A stretch of 64,000 bases of DNA, taken from Stomorhina lunata (Eukaryota; Arthropoda; Insecta; Diptera; Rhiniidae). Positions 12,410-25,260 of this stretch are shown here, in pieces. The position numbers and the translations under genes were made by a program. How positions within the stretch are numbered: the stretch's first letter is position 1; each line of letters starts with the position of its first letter. Location: the NCBI GenBank assembly GCA_933228675.1, contig OW121742.1:16632489-16696488 (forward strand), written 5' to 3'. The notes below the pieces were generated by a model. That model was not told the origin of the DNA, searched no databases, and worked only from the letters and a program-made list of their open reading frames with translations.

Positions 12410-14545
12410 ATAAAAATTTTTCTATAGAAAAAATTTTATATTGAAAATTTTTTTCTAGAAAAAAAATTTATATTGAAAATTTTTCTATAGAAAAAATTTT
12501 ATATTGAAAATTTTTCTATAGAAAAAAATTTTATAATGAAAATTTTTCTATAGAAAAAATTGAATATTAAAAATTTTTCTTTAGACAAATTTATATTGAA
12601 CATTTTTCTACAGAAATTTTTCTATAGAAAAAATTTAAATTGAAAATTTTTCTATGGAAAAAATTTTATACTGAAAATTTTTCTATAGAAAAAATTTTAT
12701 ATTGAAAATTTTTCTTTAGAAAAAATTTTATATTGAATTTTTTTTATGGAAAAAATTTTATTTTGAATTTCTTTTTATAGAAAAAATTTTATATTGAAAA
12801 TTTTTCTATAGAAAAAATTTCATATTGAAAATTTTTCTATAGAAAAAATTTTATATTGAAAATTTTTCAATAGATAAAATTTTATATTGAACATTTTTTT
12901 ATATATTGAAAATTTTTCTATAGAAACAATTTTATATTGAAAATTTTTCTATGGAAAAAATTTTGTACTAAAAATTTTTCTATAGCAAAAAATTTATATT
13001 AAAATTTTTTCTGTAGAAAAAAATGTATATTTAAAGTTTTTCTATACAAAAAAAAAAAAAAAAAATATATTGAAATTTTTTTCGATAGAAAAAATTTTAT
13101 ATTGAAATTTTTTTCGATAGAAAAAATTTTATATTGAAATTTTTTCTTTAGAAAAAATTTATGTTGGAAATTTTCGATAAAAAAAATATATATTGAAAAT
13201 TTTTCTATAGGAAAAATTTTGCATTAAAAATTTTTCTATAGAAAAAAATTTATATTAAAAAATTTTTCTATAGAAAAAAATTTATATTAAAAAATTTTTC
13301 TATAGAAAAAAATTTATATTAAAAAATTTTGTATAGAAAAAATTTTATATTGAAATTTTTTCTATAGAAAAAAATTTTATATTGAAATTTTTTCTATAGA
13401 AAAAATTTTATATTGAAATTGTTTCTATAAAAAAATTTTATATTGAAATTTTTTCGATAGAAAAAATTTTATATTGAAATTTTTTCGATAGAAAAAATTT
13501 TATATTGAAATTTTTTCTATAGAAAAAATTTTATATTGAAATTTTTTCCATAGAAAAAATTTTATATTGAAATTTTTTCTATAGAAAAAATTTTATATTG
13601 AAATTTTTTCTATAGAAAAAATTTTATATTGAAATTTTTTCTATAAAAAAAATTTTATATTGAAATTTTTTCTATAGAAAAAATTTTATATTGAAATTTT
13701 TTATTATATATATAGAATTTTATATTATATATATAGAAAATATATATATATATATATATATAATATATATATAGAAAAAATTTTATATTGAAATTTTTTC
13801 TATAGAAAAAATTTTACATTGAATTTTTTTCTATAGAAAAAATTTTACATGAATTTTTTTCTATAGAAAAAATTATACGTTGAAATTTTTTCTATAATAT
13901 AATTTTATAAAATTATAATATATATACAATTTTTTCTATAGAAAAAATTTTATATTGAAATTTTTTCTATAAAAAAAATTTTATATTCTGTAGAAAAAAA
14001 TTTATATTTAAAGTTTTTCTATACAAAAAAAAAAAAATTATATTGAATTTTTTTTCGATAGAAAAAATTTTATATTGAAATTTTTTCTTTAGAAAAAATT
14101 TATGTTGGAAATTTTCTATAGAAAAAAAAATTATATTGAAATTTTTTCTATAGAAAAAAATTTATATTGAAATTTTTTCTATAGAAAAAATTTTATATTG
14201 AATCTTTTTTTATAGAAAAAATTTTATATTGAAAATTTTTTTATAGAAAAATTTCTCTATTGAAAAAATTTTATATTGAAAATTTTTCTATAGAAAAAAT
14301 TTTATATTGAAAATTTTTCTATAGAAAAAATTTTATATTGAAAATTTTTCTATAGAAAAAATTTTGTATTGAAAATTTTTCTATAGAAAAAATTTTATAT
14401 TGAAAATTTTTCTATAGAAAAAATTTTATATAGAAAATTTTTCTATAGAAAAAATTTTATATTCAAAATTTTTCTATAGAAACAATTTTATATTGAAAAC
14501 TTTTCTATAAAAAAAATTTTATTTTAAAAATTTTTCTAAGAAAAA
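12410..14545 (+). repeat. 31-bp tandem array E (CTATAG core, ATTTTATATTGAAA linker)
   Basis: About 65 units with core TTTTTCTATAGAAAAA and linker TTTTATATTGAAA. It is interrupted by a TA-rich expansion at about 13690-13765, and an internal block around 13020-13160 recurs around 13985-14120. Another stretch in the same orientation lies at 14885-15085, and the orientation then flips at about 15090. Confidence 0.95.
13690..13765. repeat. (TA)n microsatellite inside array E
   Basis: A TATATA-rich tract interrupts the 31-bp periodicity. It appears to be expansion of the TATATT part of the unit linker. Confidence 0.85.
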
Positions 14546-14884
14546 ATAGTAGCCAACGTCTGCAGCAAGAATGTGGGAAGTGAAGGAAGATGAAAACTGA
14601 AAATTGTTTGTGTTTTTGTTCAGTCGATGATCTACGCTTTTACTTATGGTTTATGAACATAATTCTAAAAAGTTTTGTTTGTAAATAACTATTAATGCGA
14701 GGTTTTCGATCTGTCTAAATTGGGGATAATCCTCCTGAAGAGATGGCCTAACCAACCATCGAAACGCGTCGAGGAATTTTGGTTTCTCCGCAAACAATTT
14801 TTGGCTTTTTATCAATAAATTGGTTTGTTACATTAATAAATAAATGTAACAGATTTGGGATCAAATGCGAATAGTAATTCTTTT
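14546..14884 (-). mobile_element. Dispersed element copy 1 (ACGCGTCGAGG box) inside array E
   Basis: This non-array segment interrupts array E. Its part from about 14738 to 14870 aligns in reverse orientation with two segments inside array I (about 37148-37290 and 38126-38268). The shared landmarks are GAGATG, CTAACC, CCATCGAAACGCGTCGAGG, a GGTTTC box, TTTTTGG and a small hairpin near 14828-14853. I infer a dispersed non-autonomous element or conserved insert. The family is unknown. Confidence 0.6.
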
Positions 14885-15085
14885 TGAAAAAATTTTATGT
14901 TGAAAAATTTTCTATAGAAAAAATTTTATAATGAAAATTTTTCTATAGAAAAAATTTTATAATGAAAATGTTTCTATTAAAAAAATTTTATATTAAAAAC
15001 TTTCTATAGAAAAATTTTTTATTTGAAACATTATATAGAAAAATTTTATATTGAAAACTTTTCTTTAGAAAAATTTATATTGAAA
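14885..15085 (+). repeat. Array E continuation, forward orientation
   Basis: About six array-E units in the same orientation as 12410-14545, ending at the A-rich flip point near 15085-15100. Confidence 0.85.
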
Positions 15086-15099
15086 AAAAAAAAAATTAT

Positions 15100-15555
15100 T
15101 TATAGAAAAATTTCAATATAAAATTTTTTCTATAGAAAAAATTTCAAAATAAAATTTTTTCTATAGAAAAAATTTCAATATAAAATTTTTTCTATAGAAA
15201 AAATTTCAATATAAAATTTTTTCTATAGAAAAAATTTCAATATAAAATTTTTTCTATAGAAAAAATTTCAATATAAAAATTTTTCTGTAGAAAAAAATTC
15301 AATATAAAATTTTTTTCTTAGAAAAAATTTCAATATAAAATTTGCAATAAAAATTTTTTCTACAGAAAAATTTCCAATATCAATTTTTTCGATAAAAAAA
15401 TTTTCAATATAAAATTTTTTCTGTAGAAATATTTTTAATATAAAATTTGTTCTTTTGAAAAATTTATAATAAATTTTTTTTTGAGAAAAAAAATTGCTTC
15501 TTAAAAAAAGTTTTAAATATAAAATATTTTTTTTAGAACTTTCAATATAAAATTA
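15100..15555 (-). repeat. Array E in reverse orientation (fold-back arm)
   Basis: About 14 units in which the core TTTTTTCTATAGAAAAAA is followed by TTTCAATATAAAA, the reverse complement of the array-E linker. With the adjoining forward units this makes an almost spacer-free inverted repeat centred near 15090. Confidence 0.9.
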
Positions 15556-15960
15556 CAAAATTTGCCATATTTTTATTTCCTTACTTTATTTTTTATTCAC
15601 ACAGACATACATATGTATATCATTAGAAATGATTTATTTGGAACCAATGATTTGCATTTTCCTTAAATAAATCAGAGCCGCTATTTTAGCTCTTATGCTT
15701 TGAATATTTTGCACATAAATCATTAAACCAAATTTCACTTTCAATATTTATTGACCCTAAAATTAATGTAGCATAAATGAGGGTTTATGTAAATTTAAAT
15801 AAACTACGCCTACACATAATCCGCTGACATTGTTCCGGCTTAGTTTTAATACACAAAATAATGAGGATTGTAATTGACCCCTTACTTTTAGTTGTTAGAA
15901 AAAAAGGATTGTAGAATAGAAATTTTATTAAAAATGATTTGAAAACACAAAAATGTTTTC
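15556..15960. other. AT-rich non-coding stretch
   Basis: No gene or array is visible in this 400-bp stretch between array E and the GCAACATGTTGC region. Confidence 0.6.
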
Positions 15961-17821
15961 AGAAACATGTTGCTAAGAATTCAAATATAGTTAGCAACAT
16001 GTTGCAATGGTATGCAGTTAGAAATATTTTGCCAAGTATTTATCACTTAAATAATATTATTAAAGCTAATACTTGTGTCAAATAGGTTTCAAAACATCAA
16101 GTAAATTGTCAGCAACATGTTGCAATAAATGGTTTTAAAGTAATACACTGTTAGCAACATGTTGTAATTATAGACTAATATTGAATCAAATATAATATAT
16201 TTTAGTATTGTTATAAGACGCTTAAATAGAGTTCCTATTTTTTTTTTCTAAATTTGTCTTAGCAACATGTTGCCTACCAAGTATTTACAAGAATGTGTAT
16301 ATATTTTCAAAAATGAAAAAATATTCTTTTGAAGACTATTAAAATAATTGATAGCCTTTTAAAAATCTTAATCCCGAAAAAAATTGTTAACATTATTTTT
16401 TAAAGGTTTCATAAATAAACTTTTTTATGCCCAGAAGGACCTCTATTTAACACGTATTTAATACACAACTTTTCATCTAAGGGATGTCATTTATTATGCT
16501 GCCCTCGTACTTATTACAGTTGATCAACTAGAAATATTAAAACTTTTTCGACTTTTTCGTTATTGTCATGTGTTTTTTTTTTCAATCATTTATCAAGTGT
16601 GAATTAAAAGTGCTTGTCCTCTTTAAGGCATTTCATTAATTTAATTAAATTTTCAAAATTTCAACAAGGAATGTTACTTTACAGCTGCCCTAGAAGCAGC
16701 TACTTGTCTTGTTATTATTATTTCATATTTATGTGAATATGAATAGGTCCTTCTTTTACCTCCTGACTATCAACATCATTTGTCTGCTTTAAGAGACTGA
16801 TTTGACTCCCTTTATGGCTGTTTTGGTTTGGTCATGAAATGAAATGAAGTCTGTATAGGAGGGATCCTTTCTTTAAGGGCTTATGAGGTTGTTTGCAATA
16901 TCTATGTAAATATATACATGGAAATTGGTCTGCTCATATGTGTACGTGTGTTTAGGTTAAGTAGCGTCCTTGGTTTTGAAATATTTGTATATTTTATTAC
17001 TTCTGATGTTTTTCTATAGTTTTAAGGTATATTTTTGGAGCAGGCAAAAAAATGTAAATTATTCACCTTTTTTTACATTCAAAATATCTGATTTTGGAAT
17101 TATAATATTTTTATAGCAGTTTTTTTTAAAGATGTGGGACAATAATTCCTGGCAACATGTTGCGAACTTATGAAAAATCTTTACAACATGTTGCCAAGTT
17201 TTAGTAATGAGATTTAAATACTGCTCTTAGTTTCATTTTGGGTTAACGTTTCTGGTATATACATTTCTAGCAACATGTTGCGGAGGTAAAATTCCTGACA
17301 ACATTTTTCGCACTTTTAAAAAATCTTTAGTAACATGTTGCCAAATTTTATTAGTGAGATTAAAATGCTGCTCGTTGTTTCCTTTTGGGTTTACTTTTCT
17401 AGTATATACATTTCTAGCAACATGTTGCGGAGGTATATAATTAACAACATCTACGTTAAGTAACTAGCAACATGTTGCCAATGTTTTTTTTTCATCAAAT
17501 GCGAACCTAGGTTTTCCCTAGTTTCGGATAATGTTTTTAATTATAAATAAATGGTTTTAATTATAAATTTTTAAGTTACAAATTTCTAGCAACATGTTGC
17601 AAATGTTCATAATAAAAAAGTTGTTGCAATGTAATATACATTTTTGAGTTGGTCGTTTTTTAAAAGAGATTACCAATATTAAATTTAACTAATAGCAAAA
17701 TTTCAAAATATTAGCAACATGCTTTAATAACGTTTATTGTTAGCCACATGTTGCTAAGAATAAAATTCTATCAATATTTTAAAAATGAGATACATATTAA
17801 GAACCCAGTCATATTTTTTTA

Positions 17822-17877
17822 TATTCCTAAACTTTAATTGAACCTGTTGCGAACGGTTCAATTAAAGTTTAGGAATA
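17822..17877. repeat. Perfect 23-bp inverted repeat (hairpin)
   Basis: The arms at 17822-17844 and 17855-17877 are perfect reverse complements of 23 nt separated by a 10-nt loop. It lies within the GCAACATGTTGC field, and its loop carries a TGTTGC half-motif. Confidence 0.9.
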
Positions 17878-19179
17878 CTATTAGAACATTTATTAGAAAC
17901 ATGTTGAAATTAAATCTGTATGTGTTAGTTTTTAATCGAGATTTTAAATTAGTAGCAACTTGTTGACATAATAAATGTTGTTATCCTAATGTTGCTAAGA
18001 CTTAAGTTCTATTAATATTTTTTAAAAATTAGATACAAATATGTTGCTTAGGTTTTGCTAAAATGTTGCTAATGTATACAATGTTGAATATCTTATCATT
18101 GTGATAATAAGTTAAAAAAGATTTAGAAACCTAAGAATTTTAATTTGATTTTTTATGTATAGCAACATTTTGGTTACTAGATCAAAAATAAGTCTCTTCT
18201 TGTGTTGTCTCTGTTGGCAACAATATGTTACCACATGTTTAGCAACATTTTGTCAATACTATTATATTGTAATATAAAATAGTATTGATTTTTATTGGGT
18301 TCCAAAAACCTTTTAAACATGAAAACATATTGCAAATCCGAATATTTAAAAGCATATTATATATACATTTTGCCTCTGTATTGTCTTCCAAACTTCTTCT
18401 AAATTGTTAGCAAAATGTTGCAAAGGTCCAAATTCTTAATTTAAAAAGTGTGTATTTAACAATATGTAGTCAACACTCAGATGACAATTTCGAATCTATT
18501 TTTTATTATGTGTTGTTAGCAACATGTTGCACTATCTATGGATAATATGTTGCCAATATGTTAGAAATGTCATGAGACTTTAGAAGTCCATGTTTTCTTT
18601 AGAATTCCCAACTTTTAATGTAATAAATTGCCGAAAAATATGTTGCCAAGAAGTTAATTTGTGGGAATATGTTGCAAAGGTGTATATTTAGCAATATGTT
18701 GATAATATTTGAGCAATGAAATCCAAATTTAGAAATAGGTTTCTGTCTGGTTTTGAATTTTTAGTAAATGATTAGCAACATATTGCAAGGGAGTTAACTG
18801 TTAGTTAAGCAATGATAAACAATTTATAAAAGCAATACAGGCTTATAATAGGTTTTTAAACATAAAGTGAACTATTAAAACATGTTGCAAAAAACGAAAA
18901 TATTAGTAGAATGTTGCAAGCAATTAATATAGTAGCAACATGTTGTAGAAATGCTTTTAGCAACATGTTGCAGAAGTATATTTTTTATTAAAATTTTGGT
19001 ACTGAAGTACAAATGTTGGGAATTTCCTAGTTTTTCAGACTTCTGCTAGATTGATAGCAACCTCTTCTTCATCAACTTTGACTTAGTCTTACCGCTGAGA
19101 GATTTGTAAACTACTTTCATAGGGTGGCAACGACTTTGTATTGTAATAACTACCAATTCACAGGCTTTTTAATTATTTT

Positions 19180-19215
19180 TTTTTGTTTTTTTTTTTTTTT
19201 TTTTTTTTTTATTGA
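19180..19215. repeat. Poly-T tract
   Basis: A T homopolymer, nearly uninterrupted, of about 30 nt. It could be a retro-insertion tail read on the other strand, but no element body is recognisable beside it. Confidence 0.8.
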
Positions 19216-22200
19216 AGAATTTTAAACGTTTTATTTTTAATTTCTTAAGTAAACGAAATTAATTAGTCCAGAAGACTTTTTTTTTATTTCATTTGACAAT
19301 ATTTACATTTTCGACACCCACATAATCAGAATTTTGTTTCTAAGAAAAATCCCTTGAAATACTGGCATTAAAGTATCAAAACTTTGGCACATAATTTCTG
19401 CAAAATTTAGCATTTGTAACATATCCACGTGTATACATTTTTAATACCACATTTACAATATTAGGGCGTTTAGTCTTCAAAATGGCTTATATGGGTTTTT
19501 TAAACAAAATTTGTTTGAGGTAAGAATTATGAGCTTAAAACTAAATCTACACAATATTCTTTAAAAGATATATAGTTATTGCTAATACTATTATAGGATT
19601 TTAGAATTTTAGTGAAGTTTTTGCAACATGTTGCAAAGATATCACTTGTTTTTTTGTTTAAACAATAAAAAAATAATTTTCAAAATATTCATACTTTCCT
19701 ATTGGTTCCCAAACTTGAAGTTAATTGTTAGCATCATGTTGCAAAATTGTTGTTTGTTATCAACATGTTGCGAACGTGTATATTAAGCAATATGTTGTGG
19801 AAATTTATGTTATTAGATGCAATATACATCCTCTTATTTTATTAACATAAAATAACATATTAGCAACATGTTGCAGAGCAGTAAGTTCTTAGCAACATGT
19901 TGCAAGCGTCCATATTTAGGAATATGTTGCAGAAATGTATATAATAGGAAACAAATTTAGATATAAAATAGTAAAGTTTAGATACAAATTAAATCTTTCT
20001 ATTTTATTAACATAAATACAAAATATAAGCAACATGTTGCGGAGCAGTCAATTGTAAGCAACATGTTGCAAGCGTTTAGCAATATGTTGCAGACATTTAT
20101 ATTATAGGATACATATTTAGACCGTGTGAATCTCCTTATTTTAATAACAAAAATTTACAATAAATCCACTTAGGTTAAATTGCTGGATAGCTGAGGCTAT
20201 ATAAATTCATTGGCACGTAGTTTCTTCCAAGTTAATATGGAAAAACATAAGTAAGAAGAAAAATGTTATTTAATTTTTTTTCATTTCTTATATTTCTTTT
20301 TGTTCTTGACAAACATATCACCACTTGATGAAATCCTCTTAATCCTTAAATGGTACTCGAAATTGCTCTACACTTGAATAGACAACGACAACGACGATGA
20401 TGTTGTCAGCTGAATAAAGATGAGAATTGGTATTTGTTTGCTTTTGTTATATGGAAGTTCCTCTAAGGGAAGTAATAACAGTTCTTTAAATCAGAGGTAA
20501 CAGTAAAGAAATAATATCTTATCAGTTCAAATGGATTTTTGGTCTTTCGAACCGGATCTTGGTTGCCAAACTTAAATAGATACAAGGTATTTTTTGAAAA
20601 ATAGGTTTCCGGATAACTGTAAGGAATGTAGGCCTTTGTGGAGAATCATATTAAATTTTCATCACTTAAGGTCAATAATCGAAAAGTATTTAAGCGGAGA
20701 ACTAAAAATTTGTAAATTTTTAATATTGATTAAACAAAATTAGTAAATTAGTTAAATTGAAGAAATTTCTTCAATTTTACTAAAATTTTTAATACTCCCT
20801 ATAACCGTAGAAAATTTTTCAGTCTTTATGGCCAATTATAAGTTCCCTGACATCAAAGTGTTAGTGTGAATTACATTATATTTCCTCTACACATGCAAAT
20901 AACTATGGGAGTATATTTATTTAAGAGTAAATATGGTTAAAATGTAAAAATAAATGAGAGACTAAAATGAAATGAATGACTGACTGAAAGGAATGAATGT
21001 AATAAATGAATGTTTGTTATGTAAACAGACACACTGACACACATATCACTTGAATTTATTTGTAAATGTACTCATTGCTAACTTTTATCTAAAATAATAT
21101 TTATAAATCTGTTTTTATAGTGAATGGGTGGTACTTTAACTCTATGAAGGCCGAAGATAATTTTTCGGATAAATAAAGAAAAAGAAGAAAAAGTTAAGTT
21201 CTTTGCTGCTAGCAACATGTTGCAAAGCCATATATTTTTCAACATGTTGCCAATATTTAAGAAATGTAAAAGACCTAAAAGGCCATAGTCTTAGCAACAT
21301 GAAACATTTTTTTAATGATTATGTGAAAATTGTAAGCAACATGTTGCAAATTTACAGCAATAAAATAAATGGAAAAATAAACCTATAATATATTTCTTTT
21401 ATTCTAGCAACATGTTGCGAAGATGGATGTTTAGAAATACTTTGTAAATTTATAACAATCAAATAAAAAAATAGAATTTGGTTTTTAATTTAAATGAATT
21501 TTAGCAACATGTTGAGAAGTGGTGGGTATACTTTTCAGTGATGATACATGGAGTCTGTTTTTCTACTTAAAAATTGTCCATAGTTAAATGTTTATTAATG
21601 GCTTGGAATTTCGTAAGCAATCAGATACAAATTTAGGAGTTTACATAAGGTTCAACAAATAAACCTGCAACATGTTGCAAAAGTTCACATTTAGCAATAT
21701 TAAAATAAACTAGAAATACTTAGTTTTGTATTAAGTTCTAAACATGATATAAAATGTTAGCAACATGTTGCAATGATAACTGTTAGAAAAAAATTGTTTA
21801 TATATCAATATGAAGTAAATATTTCATTACTAAGTTAACAATTCAGATGCTAAACTGTTCTTAGCAACATGTTGACAATTGTTTAGTAATCATATAAAAT
21901 CTAAAAGTTTTAAGTTTCTTTAGGCTATTCTATAATAATTGGAAACAACATGTTGCAATACGTTTTCGGTATTTAGACATAAGATAGAAAACCTTGTGAA
22001 TCTTCCAATTTTAATATAAAAATTTACAAACAAATCCACTTAGGTTAAATTAAAGGATAGCTGACGCTTTATAATCATAACTTTTTGGCAAATTTAGAAG
22101 TTTCTTTTTATAAACCAGCAACATGTTGCCAGGTTCACATTTAGCAATATTTAAAATAAAACTAGAAACACTTGATTTCGTATTATGTTCTAAACTTATG

Positions 22201-23060
22201 TAAAATGTTAGCAACATGTTGCAATTAATTGTTAGAAACAAAATGGGTATATATCAATATGAAGTAAATATTTCATTACTTAGATTACAATTCAGAAGCT
22301 AAACTTAGTCATCTATACTTAGCAACATGTTGACAAGTCTGTAGTAATCATAAATATGAAATCTTAAAGTTCTAAGTTTGTTGGGCTTCCATTTTATTCT
22401 ATTAAAATTGATAGCAACATGTTGCATTGCGTTTTCAATATTTTAGCAATAAAATGAACAATTATAAATCTTGTCCAATGTAAGCAACATGTTGCTAAGG
22501 TGCAAAAACTGTGTATATTTAACAATATGAGGTCAATATTTCAGAAATTAGATAACATCTTGGAGGCTAGTGATAGTCTTATATTCATATCAACATGTTT
22601 TTATTGAGCAACATGTTGATAATTGCTTAGTAAACACTTACAAATGTTGTTGTGCCAATTTTTTTTGCATTAATAAAACTTTTGGTAAAAGGCTAGCAAC
22701 ATGTTGCCAAGGTGTACATAAAGCATTTGTTATTGTTTCCATTGTAAGCAACATGTTGCCAAGGTATACATTTAGTATATATTATAGTTCTCAATTGTAA
22801 GCAACATGTTGCCAAGGTGTATATTAACCATTTATTATAGTTTCCACTAAGCAACATGTTGCTAATCCATTTATTATAGCTTACTTTAGTAAGCAACATG
22901 TTGCAGGATGTTTCTAATATTCTAGCCAATATTTTTTTAACAAACAATCAAATTTTTTTTTAACAATGTTACAAAAATCTATCTATTGCCAACCTTCTGG
23001 ATTGGTGAAAATTGTTAGCAACATGTTGCAAAGGTGTACATTTTAGCAATATATTGCCAA

Positions 23061-23454
23061 AATTTTATTAATGGTATAATCAATGTAAATGATAAAACTT
23101 TTTTTGTTATAGTTCTTTACATTATTTAAGTATTTAACTTTATTAAGTATTTAACTTTCGGTGAAATAAAAAGGGTTAAATACCCCTTTTCTCCCAAAAA
23201 GGGTTAAATGTAACACGTTTCTGACACAATATCTGTAATAGATAAATGGACACTTACATTTTTACAAATAAAACAAATACCGATGAGGTATTTACTTTAA
23301 AGGAAGCAATCGTTAATGGGTATTAAAAACTTAAGTGGTTTCACAATAACTGAAAAAAACATGGAAATATGTAGTTACAAATCGGAAGCTCAGCTAAAGT
23401 TTGAATGAAATGATATACATTTTCTTTAATTTAATTTTTTTTTAGAGACAATTT
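23061..23454. other. AT-rich non-coding stretch
   Basis: No gene or array. A short direct repeat of GGGTTAAAT around CCCCTTTT lies near 23170-23210. Confidence 0.55.
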
Positions 23455-25260
23455 AAACATAATAAAATTTTTTAAAAAATTCAAATTATCCAAAAAATTT
23501 AAAATTTTTTAAAAATTTAATTTTTTTTTAATTTTAAAAAAAATTTAAAACTTTCAAAAAAATTTAAAATTTTCAAAAAAATTTAGAATTTTCAAAAAAA
23601 AAAAAATTAAAATTTTCAAAAAAAATTTAAAATTTTCAAAAAAATTCAAATCAAATTTACAAAAAAAAAAAAATTGAATTTAACACTAACATTAAGCGAC
23701 TTAAAGATAATTTTATTCGCTTTAATTTTCTGTGACTTTCAACAAAATTGACGTACCAAATTTTAGAGATATCGAACATTTTTCTTTAAAAATTTTCGGT
23801 AAAAAATTTTTAAAGAAAAATTTTCGATATAGAATTTTTATAAAACAATTTTCCATATAAAATTTTTATAGAAAAATTTTCAGTAAAACATTTTAAATAA
23901 AAATTTTCGATAACAAATTTTTTGAAAAATTTTTGATATAAAATTTTTTGAAAAATTTTCGATATAAAATTTTTTGAAAAATTTTCGATATACAATTTTT
24001 GATATAAAATTTTCTCTAAAAATTTGATACCGAAATTTTTTTTATAAAAAATTGATACCGAAAATTTTTCTGTAAAAAATTTATACCGAAAATTTTTCTA
24101 TATTGATATCGAAATTTTTTTTATAAAATTTCAAAATAAAGTTTACAAAAAAAAAAATTAAATTTAACATTAACATTAAGCGACTTTAAGATAATTTTAT
24201 TCGCTTTAATTTTCTGTGACTTTCAACAAAATTGAAGTACCCAATTTTAGAGATATGATATATCGAAAATTTTTCTTTAAAAATTTTCGATAAAAAATTT
24301 TTAAAGAAAAATTTTCGATATAGAATTTTTATAAAAAAAAATTTTATATAACATTTTTATAGAAAAAATTTCGGTAAAACATTTTTAAATACAAATTTTC
24401 GATATAAAATTTTTTTTAAAAATTTTCGATATAAAATTTTTTGAAAAATTTTCGATATACAATTTTTTATATAAAATTTTCTATAAAAAGTTGATACCGA
24501 AAATTTTTCTACAAAAAATTGAAACCGAAAATTTTTTTTATAATAATTTGATACCGAAAATTTTTCTATAAAAAATTTATATCGAAATTTTTGTATAAAA
24601 AATTGATATCAAAAATTTTTCTATAAAAAAATTTTGCACCGAAAATTTTTCTTTAAAAATTTTGTATCCAAAATGTTTCTTTAAAAATTTTATAAACAAA
24701 ATTTCTCTTTAAAAATTTTGTACCGAAAATTTTTCTATATAAAAATTTTGAACCGAATTTTTATATATAAAAATTAATGGCCTGATCCATTTTTTTATAT
24801 GAAAAATTTTCGAACATTTTTTTAAATAACAATTTTCGATATAAAATTTTCTATAAAAATTTGATACCGAAAATTGTTCTATAAAAAATTGATACCGAAA
24901 ACTTTTTTATAAAAATTTGATACCGAACATTTTTTTATAAAAAATTGATATCGATTTTTTTTTTATAAAAATTTGATACGGAAAATTTTTCTATGAAAAA
25001 ATTTTGCACCGAAAATTTTTCTTTAAAAATTTTGCACCGAAAATTTTTCTTTAAAAATTTTGTATCAAAAATGATTCTTTAAAAATTTTATACCCAGTTT
25101 TTTTTTAAACTTTGAACCGAAAATTTTTCTATATAAAAATTTTGTACCGAATTTTTATATATAAAAACTAATGGCCTGATCCATTTTTTTATATGAAAAA
25201 TTTTTCGAAAATTTTTTTTAAAACCAACTTTAAAAAAAAATAAAATTTTGACCTTTTTGT
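23455..25260. repeat. Mixed-orientation tandem array F with repeated flips
   Basis: Units related to arrays G and H occur in alternating orientation. Forward runs (AAATTTTCGATATAAAATTT) lie at about 23770-24000, 24255-24480 and 24810-24850. Reverse runs (GATACCGAAAATTTTTCT) lie at about 24005-24120, 24485-24770 and 24855-25165. A ~484-bp block is duplicated (landmark ATTAAGCGAC at 23691 and 24175). A second landmark, TGGCCTGATCCATTTTTTTA, recurs 394 bp apart (near 24778 and 25172). Confidence 0.85.

Larger units (their letters stand above)
15961..23060. repeat. 7-kb field of palindromic GCAACATGTTGC motifs
   Basis: About 30 perfect copies of the 12-bp palindrome GCAACATGTTGC and many one- or two-base variants are scattered over 7.1 kb. 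Examples of perfect copies are 15994, 16112, 17152, 17270, 18510, 19621, 21212, 21667, 22118, 22696 and 23018. Spacing is mostly irregular, but some stretches are periodic: about 50-54 bp at 22696-22892, and a ~451-bp block at about 21660-22030 is repeated at about 22110-22480. The palindrome is better conserved than the DNA between copies. Motif-poor gaps lie at about 16274-17150 and 20215-21190. No gene is supported. Confidence 0.9.
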
